Assembly: GCF_913063425.1 (NCBI RefSeq)
Contig: NZ_CAJXYK010000010.1
Coordinates: 1 to 64,000, forward strand
DNA length: 64,000 bases
Reading direction: 5' to 3'
Source: an uncultured Thiohalocapsa sp.
GTDB taxonomy: Bacteria > Pseudomonadota > Gammaproteobacteria > Chromatiales > Chromatiaceae
The translations under genes and the position numbers were made by a program. Each line of letters opens with the position of its first letter. Positions within the stretch are counted from its first letter, which is position 1. The notes beneath the pieces are model-generated. The model did not search any database, had not been told where the DNA came from, and was given only the letters and a program-made list of their open reading frames with translations. Shown one piece after another: positions 9,763-18,985 of this stretch.

Positions 9763-9916
9763 ACGGGATCGACCGCCTGACGGCCGCAATTCTTTCACGC
9801 CGGTGCAGGAACGGGCGCTCGCTCGCGGACATTGGCGCCGGTGCGGCCTTGGATCGGCGCGCGATCACCGTCAGAAGATCCCCTGGCAAGACGACTCCAC
9901 CCCGAGGAGATTCGCA

Positions 9917-10831
9917 ATGACAACCCGTGCCCATCGCTTCGCCGCCCTGCTGATGCTGCTCGCCGTCGCCGGCGCCGACGCCGGCCCCTGCGAGGCCCCC
10001 GTCGCCGTGCAGGTGCTCGGCTCCGGCGGCCCCGAGGGCCAGCCGGGCCGGGCCAGCGCCGGCTATCTGGTCTGGCTGGACGGCAAGGCGCGGGTGTTGC
10101 TGGACATCGGCGGAGGCAGCTTCGCGCGCTTCGGCGCCAGCGGCGCGCGCTTCGCGGACCTGCACCTGATCGCGCTGACCCATTTGCACGCCGATCACGC
10201 CACGGACCTGCCGGCGCTGCTGAAGAGCGGCTATTTCAGCCCCCGCACCCGTGCGCTGGCCATCGCCGGCCCCACCGGCGGCGGCGACTATCCGGACCTG
10301 GAGGGCTATCTGCACGGGCTGTTCGGACCCGGGACCGGCGCCTTCCGTTACCTGGCCGGTTCTCTCGACGGCAGTAACGGCCTCGTGGCGCTCAGGCGGC
10401 GCACGCTGGATGCGGACAGCCGCGAGCCGATGCCGGTGCACCAGACCGACGCCTACCGGGTCAGCGCCGTCGGCGTGACCCACGGCCCGGTGCCGGCGCT
10501 GGCCTATCGCGTGGACGCGGGCGAGCACCGCATCGTGTTCAGCGGCGACATGAACGGCGACGATCCCTGGTTCGCCGACTTCGCCCGCGGCGCCGACCTG
10601 CTGATCATGGATCATGCCGTGCCCGTGGAGGCGGGGCCGGTGGCGGCGCGGCTGCATGCGCTGCCCTCCGAGATCGCCGCCATCGCCAAGGAGGCCGAGG
10701 TCGGCCATCTGGTGCTGAGCCACCTGATGCGTCGTTCCGAGCGCGCTCTCGACGACAGCCTGGCGCGGATCGGGCGCGTCTATCCGGGCACCGTGAGTGT
10801 GGCCGAGGACTTGGACTGCTTCACGCCCTGA
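9917..10831 (+). CDS. Secreted metallo-beta-lactamase-fold hydrolase
   Basis: 304 residues with a signal peptide (hydrophobic LLMLLAVAGADA, about residues 11-22). The zinc motif THLHADHATD is present, followed by later metal ligands in GVTHG, FSGDMNGDD and MDHAV and a C-terminal HLVLSHL. The layout resembles RNase Z/arylsulfatase-like MBL hydrolases exported to the periplasm. Substrate unknown. ATG 9917 follows GAGGAG. It diverges from the minus-strand metabolic cluster and is followed by a DoxX gene on the same strand. Confidence 0.82.
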   Translation: MTTRAHRFAALLMLLAVAGADAGPCEAPVAVQVLGSGGPEGQPGRASAGYLVWLDGKARVLLDIGGGSFARFGASGARFADLHLIALTHLHADHATDLPALLKSGYFSPRTRALAIAGPTGGGDYPDLEGYLHGLFGPGTGAFRYLAGSLDGSNGLVALRRRTLDADSREPMPVHQTDAYRVSAVGVTHGPVPALAYRVDAGEHRIVFSGDMNGDDPWFADFARGADLLIMDHAVPVEAGPVAARLHALPSEIAAIAKEAEVGHLVLSHLMRRSERALDDSLARIGRVYPGTVSVAEDLDCFTP

Positions 10832-10978
10832 CGATCAACGGCGCCCCGGCGCCGGCGCATCGGATGGCCGCCGGGTTGCTGCGCCGGGCTCGTTGCCGGT
10901 CCAGGCGAAAGATCGACCGGGCCGCTCGGGTCTTCGACGATGTATCCCAACGTCGACACCACCGTCGGAGACTCTCCC

Positions 10979-11626
10979 ATGATCGCCTTGCTCAATCATG
11001 CCCGCGGCCTGCTCGATGCCACGCGGCGCGTCGATTTCATCGCCCCCTTGCTGCTGCGGCTCTATCTCGCGCCTGTCTTCTGGATGGCGGGCACCAAGAA
11101 ATTCGCCAGCTTCGACAGCACCGTGGCCTGGTTCGGCAATCCGGATTGGGGCCTGGGCCTGCCGTTTCCGGCCGTGATGGCCTTCCTCGCGGCCTCCACC
11201 GAGACCGTCGGCGCCGTGCTGCTGGTGCTCGGCTTCGGCGTGCGCCTGATCGCGCTGCCGCTGATCGTCACCATGATCGTCGCCATGTTCACGGTGCACT
11301 GGCAGCATGGCTGGCTCGCGATCGCCGAGGGGGCCGGCTCGCTGTTCGCCAACGAGCGCACCATCGGCGCCATCGAGCGACTCGACCGTGCCAAGGACAT
11401 CCTGCGCGAGCACGGCAACTACAGCTGGCTGACCGAGAACGGCAGCCTGGTGATCCTGAACAACGGCATCGAGTTCGCGGCCACCTACCTGATCATGCTC
11501 GTGGCGCTCTTCTTCATCGGCGCCGGGCGTTACGTGTCGGTGGACGACTGGGTGCGGCGCTGGCTTGATCGCCCCGGCGTGGCGCCGCGGGGTGCGGCGT
11601 CGCGGCTCGATGCGGCACGCGCCTGA
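10979..11626 (+). CDS. DoxX-family membrane protein
   Basis: 215 residues with four likely membrane segments: LLLRLYLAPVFWMAGTKKF, FPAVMAFLAASTETVGAVLLV, LIALPLIVTMIVAMFTV and ATYLIMLVALFFIGAG. The GTKKF/ETVGAVLLVLGFG pattern is that of DoxX/TQO-small-subunit-like quinone-linked proteins. A hydrophilic insertion of about 60 residues (SLFANERTIGAIERLD...) lies before the last segment. The ATG at 10979 has CGGAG upstream; an earlier in-frame ATG at 10940 lacks a clear site. The specific substrate or partner is not evident. Confidence 0.75.
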   Translation: MIALLNHARGLLDATRRVDFIAPLLLRLYLAPVFWMAGTKKFASFDSTVAWFGNPDWGLGLPFPAVMAFLAASTETVGAVLLVLGFGVRLIALPLIVTMIVAMFTVHWQHGWLAIAEGAGSLFANERTIGAIERLDRAKDILREHGNYSWLTENGSLVILNNGIEFAATYLIMLVALFFIGAGRYVSVDDWVRRWLDRPGVAPRGAASRLDAARA

Positions 11627-11675
11627 AGCCGACGCGATGTGGGCGCAGCGCCCACGCGGCCCGCGGGACGACGAC

Positions 11676-12875
11676 TCAGGGCCGCAGCCACCGCAGCACC
11701 AGCGGCATGCTGCCGGCCTGCACCAGCAGGGTCCACAGCACGACGCCATAGGCGATGGACTGGATGGTCCACCAGTACGGCAGCTCCACCGGCAGCGACA
11801 GGGCCAGCGCCAGCGTCACGGCGCCGCGGGTGCCGCCCCACCACAGCAGGGGATACCAGGCCGTGGGCAAGCGCTCGCTGCCGGGCAGCCGGGCCGCGAG
11901 CGGCAGCAACAGGAACACCCCGGCCGCCCGTGCCGCCAGGGTCGCGCCGATGCCGATCAGGATCGCCAGCCACTGGTCCGTGAACATCGCCGGCTGGACG
12001 GTGATGCCGGCGATCAGAAACAAGAGCGTGTTCGCGAGCCAGGCCTTGTACGCCCACAGCACCGACAACGCCTCGTCACCCGGCGCCCGCCGCGCGCGCC
12101 CGAGCATGAGCCCGGCGCAGAGCACCGCGACCACCCCAGAGACACCCAGCTGCACGGCCGCCGCGAAGGCGCCATAGGCCGCGACCAGGGTCAGCACGCC
12201 GCGCTCGGCCGGCCCGGCCACGACCCGGCCCAGCAGCGCCGCCAGCGATCCTCCGGCGAGCCCGACCAGGGCGCCGCCGGCCAGCACGCCGACCATGGCC
12301 AGCGCGGTCTCGTCCCAGCGCTGCCAGGACTGCTCGCCGGTGGCCAGCGCCACCAGCAATGTGAACAGCACGATGGCATTGGCGTCATTGAACAGGCCCT
12401 CACCGTCCAGCAGCAGCAGCAGCCGCGGCGGCGCGCCGATGCGCCGCAGCAGCTCCAGCACCGCGGCCGGATCGGTCGCCGACAGCAGCGCCCCCGCGAT
12501 CAGCGCGGCCAGCCAGGGAAAGCCGCTCGCGTGGGCGATGCCGACATAGAGCAGCGCGCCGATCAAGGCCGTGGACAGCAGCATCACCGGCAGCGCCAGG
12601 GTCAGTATCAGCAGCAGGTTGCACAGCAGGTGCCGCGGCGCCAGGTTGTAGGCCGCCTCGAAGATCAGGATCGGCAGCAGGACCTGGAACACCAGATCAT
12701 CGAACCAGCGCCAATGCAGGCCGGTGTCGCCACCGATGCCGATCCAAAGCTCGGCGGCGGCGAAGCCAAGCAGCACCAGCACGGCGCCGAACGGGAGACG
12801 GGCACGCCGGGCCAGGGGCTCCAGCACCAGGGCGAGCGCCAGCAGGACGGCGTAGAACGACAGGATCTGGAGCAT
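11676..12875 (-). CDS. CPA1-type cation:proton antiporter
   Basis: 399 residues, about twelve membrane segments. The ion-binding motifs of the CPA1/NhaP class are visible: SATDPAAVLELL and GEGLFNDANAIVLF, plus a later GGTRGAVTLALALSLP. There is no long cytosolic C-terminal domain, so it is a compact form. It should exchange Na+ or K+ for protons across the inner membrane. It converges with the DoxX gene on its left (49 bases apart) and diverges from the NADH dehydrogenase gene on its right. Confidence 0.85.
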   Translation of the reverse strand: MLQILSFYAVLLALALVLEPLARRARLPFGAVLVLLGFAAAELWIGIGGDTGLHWRWFDDLVFQVLLPILIFEAAYNLAPRHLLCNLLLILTLALPVMLLSTALIGALLYVGIAHASGFPWLAALIAGALLSATDPAAVLELLRRIGAPPRLLLLLDGEGLFNDANAIVLFTLLVALATGEQSWQRWDETALAMVGVLAGGALVGLAGGSLAALLGRVVAGPAERGVLTLVAAYGAFAAAVQLGVSGVVAVLCAGLMLGRARRAPGDEALSVLWAYKAWLANTLLFLIAGITVQPAMFTDQWLAILIGIGATLAARAAGVFLLLPLAARLPGSERLPTAWYPLLWWGGTRGAVTLALALSLPVELPYWWTIQSIAYGVVLWTLLVQAGSMPLVLRWLRP

Positions 12876-13190
12876 AAGCGGTCTTCTCGCGGACGAGCAG
12901 CGGCGGTGGCGGCCCCGCTGGCGCCGGGGCGCTGGTCAATTTTTGATCAATCCGACGATCTCCCCAGCGCAGCCTGCTGCTTGGCGCCGTCCTCAACAGC
13001 TTATCCACAGCCATCCCAACGGCACGCGTGGACAACGGCCATGCGCTGAAATAATCCAGCGTGATGCTCGGTCTCTATCGGCAAGTGCGGACGACGAGCG
13101 CGGTGCCAACGGCCCGACACCGCCCGCCTCCACCTCGATCGGGTGCCGATGCACCAACCTTACCGACCCAACCGCGGCCGGAGCCCTCCC
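12876..13190. other. Divergent intergenic region with a lone DnaA box
   Basis: 315 bases between the antiporter and NDH-2 genes, both transcribed away from it. A perfect TTATCCACA (DnaA-box consensus) is at 13001-13009. TTTTTGATCAATC near 12939-12952 is the only AT-rich patch. No coding sequence is credible here. Confidence 0.4.
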
Positions 13191-14504
13191 ATGCGTGATG
13201 ATCCGAATCCCGCCCGCGCGGACCGCGACAGCGCCCCACGTATCGTCATCATCGGCGGCGGCTTCGCCGGGACCACGGCGGCGCGGGCGCTGGAGCGCCG
13301 CCTGCGCACCGCCGAGATCCATCTGCTGTCCGCCGAGAACCATCTGACCTACAACCCGCTGCTGCCGGAGGTGGTGGGCGCCTCGGTGCTGCCGGGACAC
13401 GTGGTCGCCCCGCTGCGCCAGATGGTGCGCCGGGCGCGTGTTCATCAGGTCCGTGTCACGGCGATCGATACCGCCGCGCGCCGCGTGCACTACCGGGGCG
13501 GCTGCGAGACCGGCAGCCTCGGCTACGACCATCTGGTATTGGCCTGCGGCAACAGCGCCAACCTGCGCATGATCCCCGGCCTGGCCGAGCACGCGCTGCC
13601 GCTGAAGACCGTCGGCGATGCGCTGTTCCTGCGCAACCGCGTCATCGCCCGCCTGGAAGACGCCGAGCTGACCGAGAACCCGACCCTGCGCCGCTGGCTG
13701 ACCACCTTCGTCGTCGTCGGCGGCGGCTTCTCCGGCGTCGAGGTGGCCGGGGAGATCAGCGACTTCCTCGCCGAGAGCCGCCGCTGGTACCGGCATGCCG
13801 AACTGGAACCGCCGCGCGTGGTCATCGTGCACGGCGGCCCGCACCTGCTGCCGGAACTCCCCGAGCGCCTGGGCCGCTTCACCGAGCGCAAGCTGGCCCG
13901 TCATGGCGGCGTCGAGGTGCGGCTCTCGAGCCGCAGCCGCGCCATCGATGCCCGCGGCGTGACACTCCACAACGGCAGCCGCATCGATGCCGGCACCGTC
14001 GTCAGCACCATCGGCACGGCGCCGAACGCGCTGATCGAGGCGCTGCCGGCCGAGAAACAGCGTGGGCGACTGTGCGTCGACGCCGACATGTCCGTGCCGG
14101 AGCTGCCCGGCGTCTGGGCCATCGGCGACTGCGCCGCGGTGTCGAATAGCCGCGCGAACGGCGCGCCTTGCCCGCCTACGGCCCAGTTCGCGCTGCGCCA
14201 GGGTCCGCAGCTCGCCGCCAACATCGCCCGCCGCGAGCGCGGCGCGCCGACCCGGCCGTTCGGCTACCGGCCGAAGGGCCTGATGTCGGCCATCGGCCAC
14301 AACCGCGCGGTCGCCCGTATCTGGGGTGTCAATCTGTCCGGATTCATCCCCTGGCTGCTGTGGCGCGGCTTCTATCTGCTCTACATCCCCACCTTCGCCC
14401 GCAAGGCGCGGGTCTACCTGGAGTGGAACTGGGCCATGTTCTTTCCGCCGGACATCGCCCATCTGCGCTTCACGCGCACCGTCGACGAGCGCGATGGCAG
14501 CTGA
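13191..14504 (+). CDS. ndh: Type II NADH dehydrogenase (NDH-2) family protein
   Basis: 437 residues, single-polypeptide flavoprotein passing electrons from NAD(P)H to quinone at the inner membrane without pumping protons. The first FAD-binding fold is RIVIIGGGFAGTTAARAL; the second nucleotide fold is FVVVGGGFSGVEVAGEI; VWAIGDCAAV closes the FAD site, followed by PPTAQFALRQGPQLAANI. The C-terminal LWRGFYLLYIPTFARKARVYLEW is the amphipathic membrane anchor typical of NDH-2. ATG 13191 was chosen over an upstream in-frame ATG at 13143 because homology begins near it. Confidence 0.87.
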   Translation: MRDDPNPARADRDSAPRIVIIGGGFAGTTAARALERRLRTAEIHLLSAENHLTYNPLLPEVVGASVLPGHVVAPLRQMVRRARVHQVRVTAIDTAARRVHYRGGCETGSLGYDHLVLACGNSANLRMIPGLAEHALPLKTVGDALFLRNRVIARLEDAELTENPTLRRWLTTFVVVGGGFSGVEVAGEISDFLAESRRWYRHAELEPPRVVIVHGGPHLLPELPERLGRFTERKLARHGGVEVRLSSRSRAIDARGVTLHNGSRIDAGTVVSTIGTAPNALIEALPAEKQRGRLCVDADMSVPELPGVWAIGDCAAVSNSRANGAPCPPTAQFALRQGPQLAANIARRERGAPTRPFGYRPKGLMSAIGHNRAVARIWGVNLSGFIPWLLWRGFYLLYIPTFARKARVYLEWNWAMFFPPDIAHLRFTRTVDERDGS

Positions 14505-14505
14505 C

Positions 14506-14532
14506 GCCGGCGCCGGGTCAGCCGGCGCCGGC
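14506..14532. terminator. Convergent hairpin terminator
   Basis: A perfect 11-base stem (GCCGGCGCCGG paired with CCGGCGCCGGC) with a 5-base loop lies just after the ndh stop and before the converging AhpD-like gene. No T-run follows, so termination strength is uncertain. Confidence 0.5.
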
Positions 14533-14537
14533 CGGCC

Positions 14538-15107
14538 TCAGGCGCTGCCGCCGGTCCCGGCATCCCACGCGCGATGCTGGAACAAGTCATCCAGCTCGGT
14601 GCCGGCGATGTGGTTCGTGTAGTTGGACAGGGTCTTCATGCCGACACCCAGGACCACTTCCAGGGCCTGCCACGGGCCGTAGCCGGCCGCGAGGAACGCG
14701 TCCATCTCCGCCTCGCCGACCCAGCCGCGCGCCTCCACCACGGCGGCCGTGAAGCGGCTCAGGGCTTCGAGACGCAGATCGGGCAACGGCTGCCCGTCGC
14801 GCAGTGCATCCGTCACCTCCTTGGGCACTTCGGCCATGTCCGCGAGCACGCTGTGCGCGCCGACGCAGTACTCGCAGCGGTTCTCGCGGCTCACCGTCAG
14901 CAGCACCACCTGCTGTTCGGCCGGCGACAGCGAGGTCTGCTCGAACAGATCGCCCAAGGCCAGGTAGGCATCGAGCAGCGCCGGGGCCGTGGCCATCTTG
15001 CGCATCAGGTTCGGCAGCATGCCGAAGCGCTGCTCGGCCTGTTGCAACGACGGCACCGCGGCATCCGGCGCGGATTCGGTGTCATGGTAAGGGAACTGTG
15101 TCTGCAT
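14538..15107 (-). CDS. AhpD/carboxymuconolactone-decarboxylase-like protein
   Basis: 189 residues, all-helical AhpD-like fold. The redox motif CEYC is at residues 78-81, followed by VGAHS as in alkylhydroperoxidase D-type proteins; NYTNHIAGTELD near the C-terminus is also typical. It probably reduces peroxides or acts as a thiol disulfide carrier in the cytosol. Its C-terminus converges with ndh; upstream lies a 351-base divergent region shared with the secreted Cys-protein pair. The physiological partner is unknown. Confidence 0.8.
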   Translation of the reverse strand: MQTQFPYHDTESAPDAAVPSLQQAEQRFGMLPNLMRKMATAPALLDAYLALGDLFEQTSLSPAEQQVVLLTVSRENRCEYCVGAHSVLADMAEVPKEVTDALRDGQPLPDLRLEALSRFTAAVVEARGWVGEAEMDAFLAAGYGPWQALEVVLGVGMKTLSNYTNHIAGTELDDLFQHRAWDAGTGGSA

Positions 15108-15458
15108 GGCGGCCTCCAGCGGCGTGTGAATGGCACGGGCCCGGCGGCCCGGCGTGCTCCAGCAGCAGACCGGCCGGCGCCGAGGATCATTTCAGCCGCG
15201 GAGCCGTTTTCGGATCAGCGGGGACGTTTGATGACAAGCGTGGCGCCGGGATTGCCCGCGTCGGTGCCATCGGCGTCCCGCATCGTCGAGGCCTCCGAGA
15301 ACGTCCGGCCAATCCGGACCGCCGGGGCCGCTGAAAAGCGACCGCTGCCGCTCCGGTCTCCAGGACCGACGGACACCCGACTCGCCATCCGTGGCCTGTT
15401 TCCCGGTGATCCCGGGTCCGGTGCCGCTCGCTTCTGCCGCTGCCGGGAGACCTCGACC
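15108..15458. other. Divergent intergenic region
   Basis: 351 bases between the AhpD-like gene (minus) and the first secreted Cys protein (plus). GC-rich; no gene or convincing promoter hexamers recognised. Promoters for both flanking genes are expected here. Confidence 0.35.
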
Positions 15459-15911
15459 ATGCATCACAGAACCCACCGCCCGCTGCGCCTCGCCGTGCCG
15501 ATGGCGCTGATCCTTGCCGCCGCCATGTCCGTCGATGCGATGGTCCGCGCCGAGACATTGGAAGGCCGGCTCAACGGACAAAGCTGTGCCCAGCGCGGCC
15601 ATCTGTGCCCGGCCCGCAACCTCGACGCCCATCTGTCGTTCGAGCTGGATTTCGTGCTGCTGCAGGCCGACGGCGGCTACTGGTTCCTGTCCAACGTGCC
15701 CCGCGAGGCCAAGGTCCGCCATGTGCTGAAGCAGGTGCGCGTGCGCGGCTCGCTGAACGAGACCTACCGCTCCATCGACGTGGACGCGCTGATGGTTCGC
15801 ACCGAGGACGGCTTCGAGACGGTCTGGACGCCCCGCGCCCAGCAACAGGCCTTCGAGGCGGTCTATCAGGATGGCTGGTTCTCGCTTGGCGACGATGCAC
15901 ATTCGCAGTGA
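15459..15911 (+). CDS. Secreted two-Cys protein, paralogue 1
   Basis: 150 residues with a signal peptide (LAVPMALILAAAMSVDAMVRA). The mature part has two cysteines in the pattern C-x6-C (SCAQRGHLCP), then FELDFVLLQADGGYWFLSNV, a PREAKVRHVLKQ segment and a C-terminal ETVWTPRAQQQAFEAVYQDGWF. No known family recognised. The gene at 16041 encodes a clear paralogue with the same order of motifs, so this is a tandem duplication. A TlpA-like oxidoreductase gene follows both, suggesting the Cys pair is a disulfide handled in the periplasm. ATG 15459 is preceded by GGGAGA. Confidence 0.7.
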   Translation: MHHRTHRPLRLAVPMALILAAAMSVDAMVRAETLEGRLNGQSCAQRGHLCPARNLDAHLSFELDFVLLQADGGYWFLSNVPREAKVRHVLKQVRVRGSLNETYRSIDVDALMVRTEDGFETVWTPRAQQQAFEAVYQDGWFSLGDDAHSQ

Positions 15912-16040
15912 ACAGGCTGAAAGATCGGCCCGGCAGGCTCGGTCTCTGACGGTGATGGGCGCCGCCCCGCGTACCGCCCGCCGCACGGGCCGCCGGCCCG
16001 ATTCCCATTGCCCCCCCACGACGAAACTGGAGAGGAGACC

Positions 16041-16490
16041 ATGCACCATCCGACACATCCCCGTCTGCGCACCCTTCTGCCGCTGCTGACCCTGGTCGGC
16101 GGCGGGCTGGCCATGACCTCGGCCGCGGCCGAGACCATTACCGGCAAGATCAACGGCCACGGCTGCGCGCATGGCGGCCACACTTGCCCGGCAGGCAAGC
16201 TGGACCCCCACGTGGCCTTCGAGCCCGACTTCGTGCTCCAGCAGGCCGACGGCGAGTATTACTTCCTGTCCAATGTTCCCCGCGAGACCAAGGTGCGCCA
16301 TGTCCTGGAAGAGGCCAGGGCCACCGGCGAGGTCAACGACCGCTACAACACCATGGTCGTCGATGAGCTGCAGGTGAAGGAGGACTGCAGCTATGAGACG
16401 GTCTGGAGCCGTAAGGCGCAGCAGGCCGCCTTCGATCGCATCTACGAGGACGGCTGGTTCGTGTTCAGCGGCGAGGCACCGGCCTATTGA
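16041..16490 (+). CDS. Secreted two-Cys protein, paralogue 2
   Basis: 149 residues, signal peptide ending near AAA (LLPLLTLVGGGLAMTSAAA). It shares with its neighbour the C-x6-C motif (GCAHGGHTCP), FEPDFVLQQADGEYYFLSNV, PRETKVRHVLEE and ETVWSRKAQQAAFDRIYEDGWF. A third cysteine (KEDCSYET) is not present in paralogue 1. The ribosome binding site GGAGAGGAGA is strong. The two genes are 129 bases apart and the TlpA-like gene begins 78 bases downstream. Function unknown; a periplasmic structural or ligand-binding role is only a guess. Confidence 0.72.
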   Translation: MHHPTHPRLRTLLPLLTLVGGGLAMTSAAAETITGKINGHGCAHGGHTCPAGKLDPHVAFEPDFVLQQADGEYYFLSNVPRETKVRHVLEEARATGEVNDRYNTMVVDELQVKEDCSYETVWSRKAQQAAFDRIYEDGWFVFSGEAPAY

Positions 16491-16568
16491 TGCCGCCTTG
16501 GACCGCCGCGGACGGGGTGCCGCCCCGCCCGCGGCCCAGGGTTCTCATAGGGCACAGGACCACACGCC

Positions 16569-17126
16569 ATGATGAAGCGAACACCTGAGAACGCTGCGCG
16601 CACTGATCGGCGCCGCCGGCGCATCTTGCTGGCCATGGCGGCACTGCCGGTGCTGGCGCCGGCAGCGGCACGCGCGGATCGACGCGGGCTGCACCGCTTC
16701 GAGCCGCGCCCGCCGGCGCCGGCGCTGCGGCTGGCCGGGACCGATGGCGCGCTGCATGACCGCACCGCCCTCGCCGGCCGCGTCCTTATCCTCAATTTCT
16801 GGTCCGTTTGGTGCCGGCCCTGCCGCGAGGAGATGCCCGCCTTGCAGGCACTGCATGGGCGTTTCGGCAACAGCGGGCTCGCGCTCTGGGGCGTGGCCGT
16901 CGGTGACGAGCCGGACCAGGTCGCCGAGCTCGGTGCCGCCCGGGGACTCGCATTTCCGCTCCTGCCAGACCCGGATCGCCAGGTCGCCGAAGACTGGGAT
17001 GTCGCCGTGCTGCCGACCACGGATGTCCTGGACAAGCGCGGCCGTGTCGCCTTTCGCGTCATCGGCGATGCGCCCTGGGATGCACCGCCGCTGTCGGACC
17101 ATGTCGCGGCGCTGCTGCGGGAGTGA
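16569..17126 (+). CDS. TlpA/ResA-like thiol:disulfide oxidoreductase
   Basis: 185 residues: an export signal with a run of five arginines (DRRRRRILLAMAALPVLAPA), which could be a Tat-type signal, then a thioredoxin fold with the active site WCRPC (Cys82 and Cys85) in LNFWSVWCRPCREEMPAL and the cis-proline region VLPTTDVLD. Such proteins reduce specific periplasmic disulfides, often for cytochrome maturation. Here no cytochrome genes are near; the immediate upstream genes encode two Cys-pair proteins, which are plausible clients. Confidence 0.82.
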   Translation: MMKRTPENAARTDRRRRRILLAMAALPVLAPAAARADRRGLHRFEPRPPAPALRLAGTDGALHDRTALAGRVLILNFWSVWCRPCREEMPALQALHGRFGNSGLALWGVAVGDEPDQVAELGAARGLAFPLLPDPDRQVAEDWDVAVLPTTDVLDKRGRVAFRVIGDAPWDAPPLSDHVAALLRE

Positions 17127-17212
17127 TGCGGATCATGCCGATGAGCGCGGGGCCGGAGCGGGCTCCCACGGTGGCCGGCGTCGCGAAGCCGCCATGCGCA
17201 GCGGCCGCCGCG

Positions 17213-18667
17213 CTACAGCCGCAGCCGGGCGACGGTGCCCTCGGCGGCGGTCGAGGTCAGCGTGAAGTCCCAGTGATGCGCAGCGGCGACGCGGCGGGTG
17301 TAGGCGACGCCCAGGCCGTTGCCGCGGCCCTTGGTGGAAAACAACGGCTGTCCGATGCGCGCGAGCACATCCGGCGGGATCGGCTCGCCGCCGTTTTGCA
17401 CCTCGATGCGGGGCGCGGCCGCGGTGCCGCCCGTGCGAAGCTCCACCGCCTCGCCGGTCGCCACCGCCTCGGCGGCGTTGGCGACCATGTTGGTGACGGC
17501 CTGCCCGAGCTTGTCGGCATCGGCCTGGACCCGGACGCCGGGCAGACCGGTGCGCACACGCAGGTCGCGTCCGGCCAGCGCCGGCAACGCCGTCAGCGCC
17601 GGCACCAGCCCGCGGATCAGCTCGTCGATTGCGCAGGGCGCAAGAGCGAGGGTCATTCGGCCGGCATAGTCCAGCACTTCGTCCAACAACTGCGCCAGGC
17701 GCACGGACTCGCCGCGGGCCAGGTCCAGGCGCTTGCGCGTGCGCGCGTCGAGGTCAGGACGGGCGAAGTGCTCCAGGCACAGGTCGATGGTCGCCAATGG
17801 ATTGCGCACCTGGTGGATGATCATGGCCGCGAATTCGCCCATCTCGGCCAGGCGGGCGATGGCCGCCTCGGCCTCCTTGCGGCGGCTGACGTCGCGCAGC
17901 AGCGCGATGTAGTTGGGCCTGCGCGGATCGCCGTAGGCGCAGATGCTGACCTCGCTCGGGAACACGCTGCCGTCCTTGCGCCGGTGGCGGCTCTCCAGCA
18001 GCTGCGAGCGGTCGAGCTGCAGCTCTCCGAGCAGCGCGCCGAACGCCTCCGGTGTCAGGCCGGCGTCGATGTCGAGCACGTTGCGGCCGACCAGCTCGTC
18101 GCGCCGGTAGCCGAGAATGTCGCAGGCGCGGGAATTGACATCACGGATGCAGCCGTCGGCATCCACGGCGAAGAAGCCGTCACCGGCGTTCTCGACGAAG
18201 GCGCGGAAACGCTCCTCGCTGCGGCGCAGCGCCTCCTCGGCGGCCTTGCGCTTGGTGACGTCGCGAACCACGGCAATGATGCAGTCGCGCCCGTCGAAGG
18301 ACACCACCGAGGCGGAGATCTCCGACGGCAGCCGGCGGCCGTCCTTGCAGGTGCAGCTCAGCTCGTTGGTCCAGCCACTGCCGCGAGCCATGACGTGCCC
18401 GGCAAAGGCGCGCAGGCGTGTCATCTCCTGCGGATGCACGGCCGAGATGGTCACCCGCGCGATGAGCTCGTCGGCGTCATAGCCGAGCATGTCGGCGGCA
18501 CGGGCGTTGGCCTCGAGGATACGATCGGCAGCCGGGTCGATGACCAGGATGGCGTCGTTGGAATGGTCGAAGATTCGCCGCAGGCGCTGCTCGCTCTCGT
18601 GCAGCGAACGTTCGGCGGCTGCGCGGCGCGCACGTTCCTGCTCAAGGCCGGGGTGATGGTCCTGCAT
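17213..18667 (-). CDS. Cytosolic PAS-PAS sensor histidine kinase
   Basis: 484 residues without membrane segments. PAS 1 spans about 25-140 (IFDHSNDAILVIDP), PAS 2 about 150-265 (AFVENAGDGFFAVDADG), each followed by a PAC-like RDV(T/S)(K/R)RK. The phospho-acceptor box reads IIHQVRNPLATIDL, with Gln and Val in place of the more usual Glu and Ile. The ATPase domain shows MVANAAEAV (N box), the G1-like IEVQNGG (Asn for the usual Asp) and GRGNGLGVAYTRRVAAAH. No response-regulator gene is adjacent, so it is an orphan kinase. The signal sensed cannot be read from sequence. Confidence 0.85.
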   Translation of the reverse strand: MQDHHPGLEQERARRAAAERSLHESEQRLRRIFDHSNDAILVIDPAADRILEANARAADMLGYDADELIARVTISAVHPQEMTRLRAFAGHVMARGSGWTNELSCTCKDGRRLPSEISASVVSFDGRDCIIAVVRDVTKRKAAEEALRRSEERFRAFVENAGDGFFAVDADGCIRDVNSRACDILGYRRDELVGRNVLDIDAGLTPEAFGALLGELQLDRSQLLESRHRRKDGSVFPSEVSICAYGDPRRPNYIALLRDVSRRKEAEAAIARLAEMGEFAAMIIHQVRNPLATIDLCLEHFARPDLDARTRKRLDLARGESVRLAQLLDEVLDYAGRMTLALAPCAIDELIRGLVPALTALPALAGRDLRVRTGLPGVRVQADADKLGQAVTNMVANAAEAVATGEAVELRTGGTAAAPRIEVQNGGEPIPPDVLARIGQPLFSTKGRGNGLGVAYTRRVAAAHHWDFTLTSTAAEGTVARLRL

Positions 18668-18985
18668 GGCACTTCACGGGTTGGTTGTCGGGTCATTGCG
18701 GGGACCGCGGACGAGTTCTGCGACGCCGAAGAGATCATGCGGCGTTTTTATTGACATCGTAGAAGTGCCCGGGCCGCCGGGCAATTTCAACCCGAGCATT
18801 CCGGCGCCGTCGCCACTTTATCGCCCGCCGCTGCCCGTCATCCAATCCGCGTGAAAGAGATCCGACCCGACGCCGGTCGCATTCTCCAGGTCACGCCGCC
18901 GCCCTGGTCGGTATGACGGGACAGGGCGCACGCCTTCTCCAACAGGCGACACATCGTCGCCTCTGACACCCACGAGGTTCTGTTT
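18668..18985. other. Divergent intergenic region
   Basis: 318 bases between the PAS kinase and the truncated redoxin gene, transcribed in opposite directions. A TTGACA lies at 18751-18756 on the plus strand but has no good -10 partner. Nothing else recognised. Confidence 0.3.
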
